DNA of 64,000 bases from CAJWOS01 sp964502005 (GCA_964502005.1 CAZCUX010000007.1:1-64000), one strand, 5' to 3'. Counted from the first letter of the stretch, positions 15,911-25,223 are shown. The notes: generated by a model not told the origin, from the sequence alone. Numbers and translations are program-made.

Positions 15911-16305
15911 CCGAGAAAACCTCCACACGGTGGTAGGCTTCGGGTGTCGCGGCTTTGTCGGTTCCTGACTATGGGCTCCACCTGTCCAAAGCGTAGGTCG
16001 TTACGGTGTTCTCGTGCCTGCGGTGCCTCGGGGTCCGATAGGGGGCGCGATTTGGGAACATCGGCCGCAAGGGCCAGGTCGCGGGCGTTGTGGGGCCGCC
16101 CCGACCGCGTTTGGAGGAGGTGATGGCGTCGGCGGGGACAAATTGCGCGGAGGTATGCAAGAATCGTGCCAGTGATTTTGTCGCATCGGGAGGGGAGGGC
16201 GACGATTTGTGGGTCGTGATGTGGCGTGTTCGGGTTGTTGGGCTACGATTGGAACTGCGGCCCGCGCACGGGTCGGCAAATGAAGTTTCGTCCAACGGAG
16301 CGGAC
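15911..16305. other. Intergenic region containing dispersed repeat
   Basis: About 395 bases with no convincing gene if the next gene begins at GTG 16306. It contains repeat copy B (16032-16107). The downstream frame is open back to about 16090 but its first 70 codons do not read like a natural protein. No clear terminator for the upstream operon was seen. Confidence 0.4.
16032..16107. repeat. Dispersed imperfect repeat, copy B
   Basis: Counterpart of 1163-1236 in the same orientation. It shares the G run, the GCG-TT-GGGAA block, GGCCGCA and the terminal GGGGCC/GCCCCGA block, here compacted to GGGGCCGCCCCGAC, which is self-complementary. It lies upstream of the HExxH gene. Confidence 0.4.
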
Positions 16306-17112
16306 GTGAGTCGTTCGGACGCCATCGACGAGTTTGTGCAGTCAGGGAACTTTCCTGACGACTTGACACCATGGGACGGAGACGTGGCTGCGTGCCACCG
16401 AACGTTGCGCGGGGTCTTGTCGCGAATTGTTGCTTGGCGTGCAAACCGCGCCCCACTCGGGGACCGCGTTCGCCCGGTGCAGGTCTCGGCTACGTTGGAG
16501 GCGCGTGTGTGGCCGCTGGTGTCGGGCTTGCTCTCCGAAGCGGAAGCGCGCGCGGTGCTGTCGGCGCTTCGCGACCGGCTGCACGTTGTGGATGCGAGCT
16601 CCTTGCCTACGGTGCTTTCCCGCTTGTCCCTCGAAGATGGCTGGGCGCTCGCAAACATCGTCCTCGAAGACATGGGGGCACCGCCGCTTTCCGATTGGGC
16701 GCCCCAGTTGGATGGCTTGTGCGTCGATGGGCATGTCTATGTAGGGCAAGGGGCACTGCGCGCACCCACCGACCGCATCGATGTATTGGTCCACGAGGTC
16801 GCGCACCTCCTTCATAGCTTGTCTCGGTCTTGTGTAGGACTGACCGGTGATGAAGTGTTGGTGCCGATTCCCGAAGACCAGCATGAGACATTCGCGTATG
16901 CTTGCGAGCTTTGGTCTTGCCACCTCGCCGGGGTTCGCGGCCTTTGGGTAGACGGCGCCGACAATGTCTCCCAGGAGACATTTTTGGCCGATGCGCGCGT
17001 GGACGCACATCGCTTGGCGGCGGCCCTCCGTGCGGCGGCGGATGGGGGTTGGGGTGCGCTTTTGGCTGCCATTCTCGCGCCCCCCGTGCCCGTTGACCGT
17101 CACATCAAATAG
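16306..17112 (+). CDS. Putative zinc metallopeptidase-like protein (HEVAH)
   Basis: A 268-residue protein without a signal peptide. The motif VHEVAHLLHSL at His163, Glu164 and His167 is a zinc-protease type HExxH helix; the later acidic EDQHETFAYACELWSCH could supply a third ligand. Cysteines around residues 175-210 are frequent. I recognise no specific peptidase family, and HExxH alone is weak evidence of activity. The start is uncertain: GTG 16306 has GGAG five bases upstream, whereas ATG 16123 gives an atypical N-terminal extension. The 3' end overlaps the convergent permease gene by 13 bases. Confidence 0.65.
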   Translation: MSRSDAIDEFVQSGNFPDDLTPWDGDVAACHRTLRGVLSRIVAWRANRAPLGDRVRPVQVSATLEARVWPLVSGLLSEAEARAVLSALRDRLHVVDASSLPTVLSRLSLEDGWALANIVLEDMGAPPLSDWAPQLDGLCVDGHVYVGQGALRAPTDRIDVLVHEVAHLLHSLSRSCVGLTGDEVLVPIPEDQHETFAYACELWSCHLAGVRGLWVDGADNVSQETFLADARVDAHRLAAALRAAADGGWGALLAAILAPPVPVDRHIK

Positions 17113-18422
17113 CGAACATAGATATAGACGGTGGATACCGCAACGGTCCCGACCATGACGGGGGCACCAACGAGGGTAAACCCGCCAAACGTAATCGGGT
17201 GGCCGTTTTTGCGCGCAATCTGTGCGATGACGACATTGGCAGACGCGCCAACGAGGGAGCCATTTCCACCCAAGCACGCGCCCAGCGCCAGTGCCCAATA
17301 GAGCGGCTCCTCGACCTGAAGGCGTATGGCCTCGTCATTTCCGGTAACGCCAAGCTGGTCTGCAAACGCAGGAATAAAACTTTGGAGCAGCGGAATAAAC
17401 GCGATAACCAACGGAATATTGTCCACAACAGCGGAAGCGACGGCGCTAAACCAAAGAACGGCCAATACGGTCGCCGGAAACGAGCCGCCCGTCGCGGTCA
17501 GCAACACTTCTCCAAGTGCGTGGATAGCGCCCGTATGTTCTAAGGCTCCAATCAACATAAACAAGCCGATGAAGAAGAACACGGCGTTCCACTCCACCTT
17601 CTCCAGCAGGTGGTGCAGGTCGACCTTTGTGACCAATGCCATCACCAATGCCCCTGCAAGGGCGATGATGCCCGGCTCCATATGCAGGCTGTGGCTGGCG
17701 AAAAAGCCGGCCAGCATGATGCCGAAGACGACGAGCGCGCGCCGCAAGCGTTGGGGCTCCAAAATCGCGCGCTCGGGTCGTGCTTTCATCACACGGCTGC
17801 GGAGGCCATCGGGGACATAGACTTTTTTGCGTTGCGTAACATAGAGCCCGGCCGCGCCGATTACCAATAGAATCGCGACGGGAGGTCCCAAGTGCAAGAT
17901 AAAGTCGTTGAAGCCGAGGCCTGTGCGAGAGGCAATCAAAACGTTGGGCGGGTCGCCGACGAGGGTAGACGTGCCGCCAATGTTGCTCGCGATTGCCTCC
18001 AATATCAAAAACAAGACCGCGGGGAGTTCGAGCAACTCACAAATGAGAATGGTGATTGGCGCGACCAAAATAACCGTGGTGACGTTGTCGAGAACTGCGG
18101 ACAAGAGCGCCGTCGCGACGGTGAAGCCGAGGAGAATCTTCATTCCGTCGCCGCCCGAGCGTCGGGCGAGCGTCACGGCGACCCATTCAAAAAGGCCTGT
18201 AGACGCGAGGATTTGGACCACCATCATCATGCCCACGAGGAGGAGCACGACATTGAGGTCGACAGCGTGTAGGGCTACATCGTAGGGCACGACATGCCCC
18301 AATACAACGGCAGACGCGCCCAGAAGTGCTGCGGCGGTCTTGTCTACTTTTTCGGTGGCAATCGCCACATAAGCAGCGGCGAAAATACCGACTGCACCCA
18401 TCATTGCGGACGACATGGTCAC
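17100..18422 (-). CDS. ArsB/NhaD-type ion permease
   Basis: A 440-residue integral membrane protein with about 11-12 hydrophobic segments and the paired signature of the ion-transporter (IT) superfamily: VLDNVTTVILVAP, SNIGGTSTLVGDPPN in the first half and VVDNIPLVIAF, GACLGGNGSLVGASAN in the second half. These match ArsB/NhaD/P-protein permeases that exchange Na+ or anions. The cargo cannot be fixed. The GTG start (18422) overlaps the stop of the upstream EIIA-CBS gene (GTGA); an in-frame ATG lies at 18416. Coupling to a CBS/EIIA protein suggests nucleotide- or phosphorylation-dependent gating. Confidence 0.9.
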   Translation of the reverse strand: MTMSSAMMGAVGIFAAAYVAIATEKVDKTAAALLGASAVVLGHVVPYDVALHAVDLNVVLLLVGMMMVVQILASTGLFEWVAVTLARRSGGDGMKILLGFTVATALLSAVLDNVTTVILVAPITILICELLELPAVLFLILEAIASNIGGTSTLVGDPPNVLIASRTGLGFNDFILHLGPPVAILLVIGAAGLYVTQRKKVYVPDGLRSRVMKARPERAILEPQRLRRALVVFGIMLAGFFASHSLHMEPGIIALAGALVMALVTKVDLHHLLEKVEWNAVFFFIGLFMLIGALEHTGAIHALGEVLLTATGGSFPATVLAVLWFSAVASAVVDNIPLVIAFIPLLQSFIPAFADQLGVTGNDEAIRLQVEEPLYWALALGACLGGNGSLVGASANVVIAQIARKNGHPITFGGFTLVGAPVMVGTVAVSTVYIYVRYLM

Positions 18423-19333
18423 AGCTCCAAGATGCGGTCGATGACGCGAATACGGTCGAGAACGCCCACGAGGCGTCCGTCGGCTTCCACCACGAACACT
18501 TTCGGCGCCTTTTTGACGGTCAGCGCAAACACGACCTCCAAAACGGTCGCGTCGGGTGGTAGCGTCAGCGGATTGCGTTGCATGACATCTCGTGCCAGCA
18601 GGCTTTGCTCTTTGGCGAAATAGCGTTCAAAAGGGTCGAACTCTGCGAGAAATCCCACGCTTTCGAGTTGATGAAAGAAGTCGGGGAGGCCGATGGCAAA
18701 GAGGTCATCGGCCGTGACCATACCGAGCAGTTTTCGATTTTCGTCGGTAATGCCGATGGCATCGAGGTTGTAGCGGGCCATCGCATGGGCGAGCGTAGGG
18801 ACCGGCGTGTCGGGGCCGATGCGCGCCATGCTGGGGCGCATGAGGTCGCGGGCGGTCAGCGTCGAGTCATCTTCGTGGAGACGTGCATCGAGCCAAGGCG
18901 CGAGGTCGTTGGCGTCGGTGCCGTTGAGAATCCAGGCGACAGCGGCCGGATCTGCCATGAGCCGCTCCAATTGTGCGAACACGCGGAGCGATTGCACGGG
19001 GCGCTCGCGAGGCGAGGCCAAAAGGCAGATGATTTGTGCGTTTTCGCCGTCCGTCCAGGCCACGGGCCGGACCAAGGTGCAAATCGAAACCCGCACCGCC
19101 TCGACGTCGGGGCGCCGGAGGTGCAAGCAGACCATATCGCGGCTCACGCGTACGGTGCCGCCGCGCGCATCGCGGTCTTGCACGTCTGCGAGCAGTTCGT
19201 CGATGTCAAGCTCGGACGGCACGCCGGGTGCCTTGACCACAAGCTCGCACAGCAGGCGAATGATAGGGGTGAGGTCGGATGTGGGAGACAGGTTGAGTTG
19301 AAGTCGGTCAGACGTAAACGGTATGTGCAACAT
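18419..19333 (-). CDS. PTS EIIA-like domain fused to CBS-domain pair
   Basis: A 304-residue cytosolic regulator. Residues about 15-150 resemble PTS EIIA type 2 (Ntr/fructose type): the DELLADVQDRDARGG stretch, VCLHLRRPDVEAV with candidate phospho-His71 and IICLLASPRERPVQSLR. The usual Pro before the active His is Leu here. Residues about 170-300 hold two CBS motifs (RDLMRPSMARIGPDTPVPTL...ADDLFAIG and RDVMQRNPLTLPPDAT...DRIRVIDRILEL) that normally bind adenine nucleotides. The next gene, an IT-superfamily permease, starts within its stop codon. EIIA/CBS proteins are known attached to or beside such permeases; a role in gating is inferred. Confidence 0.8.
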   Translation of the reverse strand: MLHIPFTSDRLQLNLSPTSDLTPIIRLLCELVVKAPGVPSELDIDELLADVQDRDARGGTVRVSRDMVCLHLRRPDVEAVRVSICTLVRPVAWTDGENAQIICLLASPRERPVQSLRVFAQLERLMADPAAVAWILNGTDANDLAPWLDARLHEDDSTLTARDLMRPSMARIGPDTPVPTLAHAMARYNLDAIGITDENRKLLGMVTADDLFAIGLPDFFHQLESVGFLAEFDPFERYFAKEQSLLARDVMQRNPLTLPPDATVLEVVFALTVKKAPKVFVVEADGRLVGVLDRIRVIDRILEL

Positions 19334-19657
19334 CGAGTTTCCAAAATGGCATGCTCCGTTATCGAAGTGCCTTGCGCGAAACCCTGGTTTGTTGCAATAC
19401 CGTCACTCGTAGATTGTCACATCATGTCTCAAGGCAGGCCGGTCCACGGCGCCATCGCGGTTGGTGACAGCGAAAGCGTAGGTGATGGCGCCCAACCGAT
19501 GCTTTCTGGCGCACGGTATGATGTCCGCGGCGCGGATATTCCTTCACCCAAGGGCTTATGGGTGTTGGCCCAATAAACCCGAAAACCAGCTTCGAAAACG
19601 CGAGACAACGGCTCGTGGATGTCCCGAGAGTGGTTTCGGTCTGTCCCGAGCGAGGTG
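19334..19657. other. Intergenic region without recognisable gene
   Basis: About 324 bases between the 5' end of the EIIA-CBS gene and the 3' end of the MopE/FG-GAP gene, both on the minus strand. It should hold the promoter of the EIIA-CBS/permease pair. I see no clear -35/-10 pair, hairpin terminator or RNA gene. Confidence 0.4.
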
Positions 19658-22165
19658 CTACCACGTCGCTCCGAAATAGACTCCGACCATTTCGTTTCCA
19701 TATGCAATCCCAATGATGTCTCCAAGTCCATCGCCGTTGACATCACCAGTGCGCAATTGGCGCCCCATATACGAATACGTGATGGTCGGTCCGAGGAGGC
19801 GGGCGTCGGCGTCATTGGTCGACCATGTTCCGGTAACCGGCCCATAAAAGACGGCGACCAAGCCGGAGCTGGTTGCGGCGGTGTCGTCGCCATCGTTTCC
19901 AATGACGAGGTCATCGAAGCCGTCGCCGTCAAGGTCGGTCGCTGCGCTGCACTCGCCGATGCCATCGGAACTGCTGCCGCCTTCGATAGATGCTATCGCG
20001 ACGGAAATGGCCGTTTGGGTGCCGGTCCTGCGGGTGGTGCTCCCGCCCAGGACATGCACGGCGCCTGTGTTGGAGCCGGCCAAGCCGTCATAGCCATATG
20101 CGCCGATAGCGAGGTCTGCGAGACCGTCTCCGTCTACGTCTCCAAGTGCCTCGACACCCTCGCCGAGAGCGTCATTGTCCGCTTGGCCGGTAAAAATCGC
20201 GTCGGCGTCGTCCGCGCTCCAGCTTGCGCTAAGAGTGCCGGAGGAACCATAAAACAAAAACAACGCGCCATTGTTGTTGAGGGGTTGGTCGTAGACCGAG
20301 GAGGACAGTGCGAGGTCGTCAATGCCGTCGCCGTCGAGGTCGATGGCATCGGCGATGAGACGGTTGTCTCCCAGGGCGTCGCTGGCGGTAGCGCCCGTAA
20401 TGGTCCAATCGGCGACTGCGTTGATTTTGCCCGAACTGGTAGAGGACACAGGACCAAAGACAACGTAAACCGCGCCAGCACTCGACGCAGGTGTGTCTAC
20501 TCCATCTCCGCCAACGATGAGATCGACGAATCCATCGCCGTTGACGTCGGCGGATACAGACAGGTCGGTGCCGATTCGGTCGGAGTTGGTGCCACCCAAC
20601 CAACGTTGGTTGTAGTCGGTCGCCAAGCTAACGGTGCTCGCCCAAGACGAAACGGGGCCAGACAGCAGGTAGACGCTGCCGCTGTTCGTGCCGCCTTCAT
20701 CGGCGTCGGGAGCCCCGATGACAATGTCGACATAGCCGTCACCGTCAAGGTCTGCGGTGCGGTTGATGACGCCGGCGTTGTCGCCGCCGGCACGACCATT
20801 GATGGTAATGTCGGCATCGGTGTGGAGCGTGAGGTCATCGGTGATGGGGCCCCAGTTGACGTAAATCTGGCCGTTTTCGCTTCCTGCCGTTGGCTCGGCA
20901 TCGTAGGCGCCACTGATGAGGTCGTCGATGCCGTCGCCATTGAGGTCGGCCGCTGTGAGGTCATAGCCGTAGTACGAGTCGTTGTCGATGTGCACCACTT
21001 GCGCGTCGGCGTCTGCGAAGTCGATGTCTCCCGATAGGCGGCAATCGGTGGGGTCTTCGTCGCAATCCTCGTCGATGCCGTTGTTGCAGACCTCGGGCAA
21101 TGTCGGCGCGCGGGTGGGGTCGTTGTCGTCGCAGTCTCCGCCGAGGGGGGCGTAGCCCAAAGGCGCGTCGCAGGCGAGCTGTGTGAAGGCGTCGTCGCCG
21201 GAGCCATCGCGGTCGGTGTCCCGGTAGAAGGTCGCGAAACTGGATGGGTCGACGCTTGCGTCATCGTCATCGGCGGCCCCCGAGCAGTCCTCGTCTCTGT
21301 TGGCTGCGTCGCACACTTCGGATGCGCCAGGGTTGATGGCAGGGTCCTGGTCGTCGCAGTCGCCCGCGACGGCCGTTGTGCCGCTGGGGGCGTCGCACAA
21401 GCGCAGGGCGGCGCTGGACAGGTCGCCGTAGCCATCGCTGTCTTGGTCGGCATACCACAATGTCTGGGAAGACGAGACGACCCCGTCGTCCCGGTCGTCG
21501 GCGACCCCGTTGCAGTCTTCGTCTTCGTTGCGGTCGTCGCAGACTTCTTCGGCGTCGGGGTGAATTGCGGGGTTGGTGTCATCGCAATCGTCGGCGTTGG
21601 CGGCAAATCCATCGGTCACATCGCAAACCAGCACGGGGCCTTCGACGTCTCCAAAGCCGTCGCCGTCTGCGTCGACCCAGGCCGACACTTGGGTGCTGGG
21701 GTCTACATTGGGGTCCTCATTGTCTGCGAAACCCGAACAATCTTCGTCTGATTGTTCGGCATCGCAGATTTCTTGTGCGCCTGGATGAATATCGCTGCGC
21801 GTGTCATCGCAGTCTGTGCCGTCTTCTACGGCACCCGCGGGCGCGCTGCATGCGAGCGTGCCTGTGGCGGGGTCCCCAAAGCCGTCGTTGTCAAAATCGG
21901 CAAAGAACTGTCCCGCGGATGTGGCATCGAGGGAGTCATCGTCATCATCGATGCTTTCGTCGCAATCGTCGTCGATGCCATTGCAGACTTCGATGTTTTC
22001 AGGGAAGCGAGCGGCGTCATTGTCGTCGCAGTCTTCGCCATAGGGCGAGCCGTCATTGTCGTTGTCGACCACACCCGGAGACTCGACTGCCTTTTTGTCG
22101 ACCGTTTCCGATGTACATCCAGCCACAGTGCCGATTAGCCACGCCGTAAGCGCAAAACGATTCAT
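19658..22165 (-). CDS. Lipoprotein with five MopE-type repeats and seven FG-GAP repeats
   Basis: An 835-residue lipoprotein: MNRFALTAWLIGTVAGC has lipobox VAGC. Residues about 30-260 hold five repeats of the form DCDD...P...E.C...DEDC, the MopE-like putative metal-binding motif, interspersed with ADxDxDGxGD calcium-type loops. Residues about 280-835 contain seven DxNGDGxxDLxxG motifs (for example ADLNGDGIDDLISG and GDVNGDGLGDIIG) with FG-GAP spacing, predicting a seven-bladed integrin-like beta propeller. Such proteins are calcium-dependent surface adhesins. The ATG at 22165 has GGCGAGG seven bases upstream, deciding against the longer open frame. Its promoter region (22166-22314) contains a short (CA)n tract. 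Confidence 0.88.
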   Translation of the reverse strand: MNRFALTAWLIGTVAGCTSETVDKKAVESPGVVDNDNDGSPYGEDCDDNDAARFPENIEVCNGIDDDCDESIDDDDDSLDATSAGQFFADFDNDGFGDPATGTLACSAPAGAVEDGTDCDDTRSDIHPGAQEICDAEQSDEDCSGFADNEDPNVDPSTQVSAWVDADGDGFGDVEGPVLVCDVTDGFAANADDCDDTNPAIHPDAEEVCDDRNEDEDCNGVADDRDDGVVSSSQTLWYADQDSDGYGDLSSAALRLCDAPSGTTAVAGDCDDQDPAINPGASEVCDAANRDEDCSGAADDDDASVDPSSFATFYRDTDRDGSGDDAFTQLACDAPLGYAPLGGDCDDNDPTRAPTLPEVCNNGIDEDCDEDPTDCRLSGDIDFADADAQVVHIDNDSYYGYDLTAADLNGDGIDDLISGAYDAEPTAGSENGQIYVNWGPITDDLTLHTDADITINGRAGGDNAGVINRTADLDGDGYVDIVIGAPDADEGGTNSGSVYLLSGPVSSWASTVSLATDYNQRWLGGTNSDRIGTDLSVSADVNGDGFVDLIVGGDGVDTPASSAGAVYVVFGPVSSTSSGKINAVADWTITGATASDALGDNRLIADAIDLDGDGIDDLALSSSVYDQPLNNNGALFLFYGSSGTLSASWSADDADAIFTGQADNDALGEGVEALGDVDGDGLADLAIGAYGYDGLAGSNTGAVHVLGGSTTRRTGTQTAISVAIASIEGGSSSDGIGECSAATDLDGDGFDDLVIGNDGDDTAATSSGLVAVFYGPVTGTWSTNDADARLLGPTITYSYMGRQLRTGDVNGDGLGDIIGIAYGNEMVGVYFGATW

Positions 22166-22314
22166 GGTTGCCTCGCCATCACCAATGCCACACACACACA
22201 CAAAACACTGTATCGCGTGGAGCCCGGATCGAGGTGGGGGAGTTCTGGGATTCGCGTGTTCGCGGAGAACCATCGTTACGGTGAGGTGAATGCCGGGTGG
22301 CGATTGCTTCGGAA

Positions 22315-25044
22315 TCATCCTTGACAATCGGGTGACGGTTGGTATCTACGGCGGCGTCGGAGGAGCGTTGCAAGCCCGCCCAGGCCCATCAGCACCCACT
22401 CCGCGGGCTCGGGAGCGCTGCTCAGGCCAAACGACGCGATTTCCGTTTCTACCTCCCGTTCGAAGCGGTCGTCAGCCTCGGCAAGCTGGCGCAGGCGCGC
22501 GTGCTGTTCGGCGCTTACGAGCACAAGCAAACTCGATACCGGCGTCACAACGGAAGTCGCGACGGCAACGTGATGGAGTTGGTCGAGTGCGGTGAGGTCT
22601 TCCGCGGATTGGGACATCTGTGTGCGTACCCATGCGTGTGCCAGCAGTGGCAGCACGAGAGGGTTTGGAGGCTCTTGTACCCCTTCGTCGCGAGGTCGGG
22701 CAGGCGTTTCGGACATCTCCCCCGCCAACGAGGTCTCTGTGTTGGGTTCAGGGGATGCCAACATTGGCTGGCGCGCGACCACTTCGGTGTTCCAGCCTCC
22801 GATTGGTCGGTCGCTGGCCCAACGCAGACCATCGCTCCAGTTGTCAGTGAGGGCAGAGCCAGGGCGGGTCAGGATGTCTTGGGTCGCGTCGGAAAACACG
22901 CTGGGCAGGCCGCCCAATACAACGAGCGCCAACGGCGGAAGTCTCTCGGAACTGCGGGGCACGTCTTCGGGGTCACTTCCAATCGAAGAGTCGGTGAGAA
23001 CGACCACGCGGTCTGCGTCGGCGAGGAGCGGCGATTGGGTGAGGTCCACGAGCACCTGGTCGATAGACCGGCGACCATAATACTGCCATTGGCCTGCGCT
23101 TGTGGATTCGCATTGCGTGATTCCCGTTGGCGTCGCGCACAAGAGTGCGGTCCTTGGAATATCCTGGATGTACTTGACAACCTCGCTTGTGTAGGGTTCC
23201 ATGCTGTGCGTGCGGTCGATGACAAGCACGGTGTTGGCGGGCCATCCGCGAGGTGGCGGGGCAGGGGGCACGAAGGTACGGCGGACGGAGACGGGGTCGG
23301 GCGTGTGCAGGCCGCCTGCGATTTCGGGCGTGACCGTCCTGGGTGCTGGAAGGGGGGCTGGCCATGGGGTCGTCGGTGCCACCGCTTGGCCTTGAACGGT
23401 CCGCACCGAAGCGTCGGTCCAAAAGAGGTTGCGTATCTCGGAAACCTTGGGCCACGGCCACGTTGCGCTGCCATCTGCCGTGGGCGTTGCGAGCAAGGTA
23501 AGGTCAAGCCAGACATGGAGCGGTGGGCCATATGGCTCGTCGGTCAGAATGTCGAGGTCATCAGTATTTCGTGCGGGAACGGGGAACACGCGCAGTCGAT
23601 ATTGGCCCGGGCCGACTTGTTCGAGCAATGCAGGGTCGATTCGCTTTTGGGTCTCTTCGCGGTAGATCTGCTGTGCGGCGCCGCGCGGTGATACCACCGA
23701 AGAAAAGGCCAAGGAGCGGTCTTCTGTGGGGCCAAGGGCCAGACCCGTCGCGACGGCTCCATCGGGCAGATAGAAGTACACCACAACTTCACGGTCTTCA
23801 AAAGTCAAGTTGCGATATACGTCATGAATCGTAACGGCTGCGACGCCGTTCATTTCCGTGGCAACAATATCTTGGCGTTCGAGCCAAACGCGTGTTTGTC
23901 CAGCATCAATTGCGCCTGATAGGGCATCTTGCCAGCGCCACTGGTTTTTCTGCGCGGCGACAATTCGGGCTTGCTCGCCGCGGGTAATTGGTGTGTCGAA
24001 GACCGCAGCATAACGCGCAGCCGCCGTGGCTGCATCCTCCGCGAACACGCTCCACGACCGGCCTTCGGCTACACCCGAGTATAAAAATGGATGGCCGACG
24101 ACCCTCGCAATAGGAACCACGACGGGCCCAAGTCCTTTCGCCACCCACGTGTCCCACAGGTCGCCGATATCGTCCGCAAACTCGATGGTATCAATATACC
24201 TGGCTCTTGCCAAGTATGCGTCAACGAGCCCTGTACGAACAATCTCCGCTGACTGTATCGCTTCTTTTGGATTTGTGGACAGCGCAAATGCGGCGGGCAC
24301 CATCGGACGACTTGCGACTCCAATCCCGACGACGCTGGTGGTGGCGGCGAGCCCGGCTACCGCCCACCGCTTGGGAGGAGACAACGGCCTCGATGCCAAG
24401 CGAAAGGCCTGCACGCTCGCACCCAACACAATCAACGGAAGGGTCAATACCAATACAATCGTCATCCAACGCAAAAGCCCGCCGACCACCGCGAGGGCGC
24501 TGTCGATTGCAAGGGGGGCCTCGAACAACGCGTGCATTGCCAGCGGAAATCCGACCAGAATGACGACCAGCGACCACCACAGGCCCGCGAGCAGTTGCAG
24601 CGACAGCAGCGCGGTTTGTGCGACGTGAACCGCTGTGTGCGATGGTGCTGCACCGCGCACCAGCTTCCAAACGAGGCCCACGGCACCCAATGATGCCGTC
24701 GTTAGGGTCCATTGAACTCCTGGGTTGAGTTCCTGGAGCCCAAACGTGCGGACAAGGGCCCATACAATGAGTGGCCACTCAACGGCCACCAACAACGTCA
24801 GCAGACGGCCGGGGTCTGCGCGCAGCTTCCAAACACCCAGCCCTACCGACAGCGGTGGGACACCCACCAAAACCATGGCCATTGCGCCATAGGACGGTGG
24901 GACGATGCCGTGCCAGGACGCGCGCAGCACATCGGCCAAGACTTCGGGAACGAGACCAAATACGACCAAAATGATGAACAGGCCGTTCCATCCCCAAAAC
25001 AGGAGGTGGGCGGTGAGGGGGAAGACCTTGCGTGCGGGAAACAT
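22315..25044 (-). CDS. Large integral membrane protein with VIT-like domain and PEP-CTERM-like tail
   Basis: A 909-residue protein. Residues about 1-310 form roughly nine membrane segments. The extracytoplasmic half contains a VIT-like domain (AAVTIHDVYRNLTFEDREVVVYFYLP split around 500) and a von Willebrand A-like start, NTVLVIDRTHSMEPY. The C-terminus reads SAPEPAEWVLMGLGGLATLL followed by RRRRR: a PEP-CTERM-like sorting signal with PEP, hydrophobic helix and basic tail. The layout matches the family of membrane VIT proteins linked to exosortase systems (TIGR02921/MSEP-CTERM or XrtN-VIT type, from memory). No exosortase lies in the window. ATG 25044 has GGAG five bases upstream; ATG 25065 is an alternative. 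Confidence 0.8.
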   Translation of the reverse strand: MFPARKVFPLTAHLLFWGWNGLFIILVVFGLVPEVLADVLRASWHGIVPPSYGAMAMVLVGVPPLSVGLGVWKLRADPGRLLTLLVAVEWPLIVWALVRTFGLQELNPGVQWTLTTASLGAVGLVWKLVRGAAPSHTAVHVAQTALLSLQLLAGLWWSLVVILVGFPLAMHALFEAPLAIDSALAVVGGLLRWMTIVLVLTLPLIVLGASVQAFRLASRPLSPPKRWAVAGLAATTSVVGIGVASRPMVPAAFALSTNPKEAIQSAEIVRTGLVDAYLARARYIDTIEFADDIGDLWDTWVAKGLGPVVVPIARVVGHPFLYSGVAEGRSWSVFAEDAATAAARYAAVFDTPITRGEQARIVAAQKNQWRWQDALSGAIDAGQTRVWLERQDIVATEMNGVAAVTIHDVYRNLTFEDREVVVYFYLPDGAVATGLALGPTEDRSLAFSSVVSPRGAAQQIYREETQKRIDPALLEQVGPGQYRLRVFPVPARNTDDLDILTDEPYGPPLHVWLDLTLLATPTADGSATWPWPKVSEIRNLFWTDASVRTVQGQAVAPTTPWPAPLPAPRTVTPEIAGGLHTPDPVSVRRTFVPPAPPPRGWPANTVLVIDRTHSMEPYTSEVVKYIQDIPRTALLCATPTGITQCESTSAGQWQYYGRRSIDQVLVDLTQSPLLADADRVVVLTDSSIGSDPEDVPRSSERLPPLALVVLGGLPSVFSDATQDILTRPGSALTDNWSDGLRWASDRPIGGWNTEVVARQPMLASPEPNTETSLAGEMSETPARPRDEGVQEPPNPLVLPLLAHAWVRTQMSQSAEDLTALDQLHHVAVATSVVTPVSSLLVLVSAEQHARLRQLAEADDRFEREVETEIASFGLSSAPEPAEWVLMGLGGLATLLRRRRRYQPSPDCQG

Positions 25045-25197
25045 TCCAGCTCCAGAAGCGTGCATCGGTGCGCTCCGCGGTCGAAGTGGACGCGCCGATG
25101 GATTGTCTGGCGAAGGTAGGGCGCGCGTGTTGCGACGCGGCTGCGGCCGTGTGGCGATGGCGTGGGATTGTGTGGCGACGGTGTGCAAGCGGACATT

Positions 25198-25223
25198 CAT
25201 TCGTTCATTCGTATGAACGAATG
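25198..25223. promoter_or_regulatory. Perfect 10-bp inverted repeat, possible operator
   Basis: CATTCGTTCA (25198-25207) and TGAACGAATG (25214-25223) are exact reverse complements separated by TTCGTA. An additional CATTC precedes it at 25194. No T run follows, so a terminator is unlikely. It lies about 150 bases upstream of the minus-strand VIT protein gene and is AT-richer than its surroundings; a TetR- or MarR-like dimer site is plausible. Confidence 0.5.

Noticed and set aside
19619..21037. 472-codon open frame on plus antisense to the MopE/FG-GAP gene
   Set aside because: No motif; it arises from the biased Asp/Gly codons of the minus-strand gene, whose repeats and lipobox are clear.
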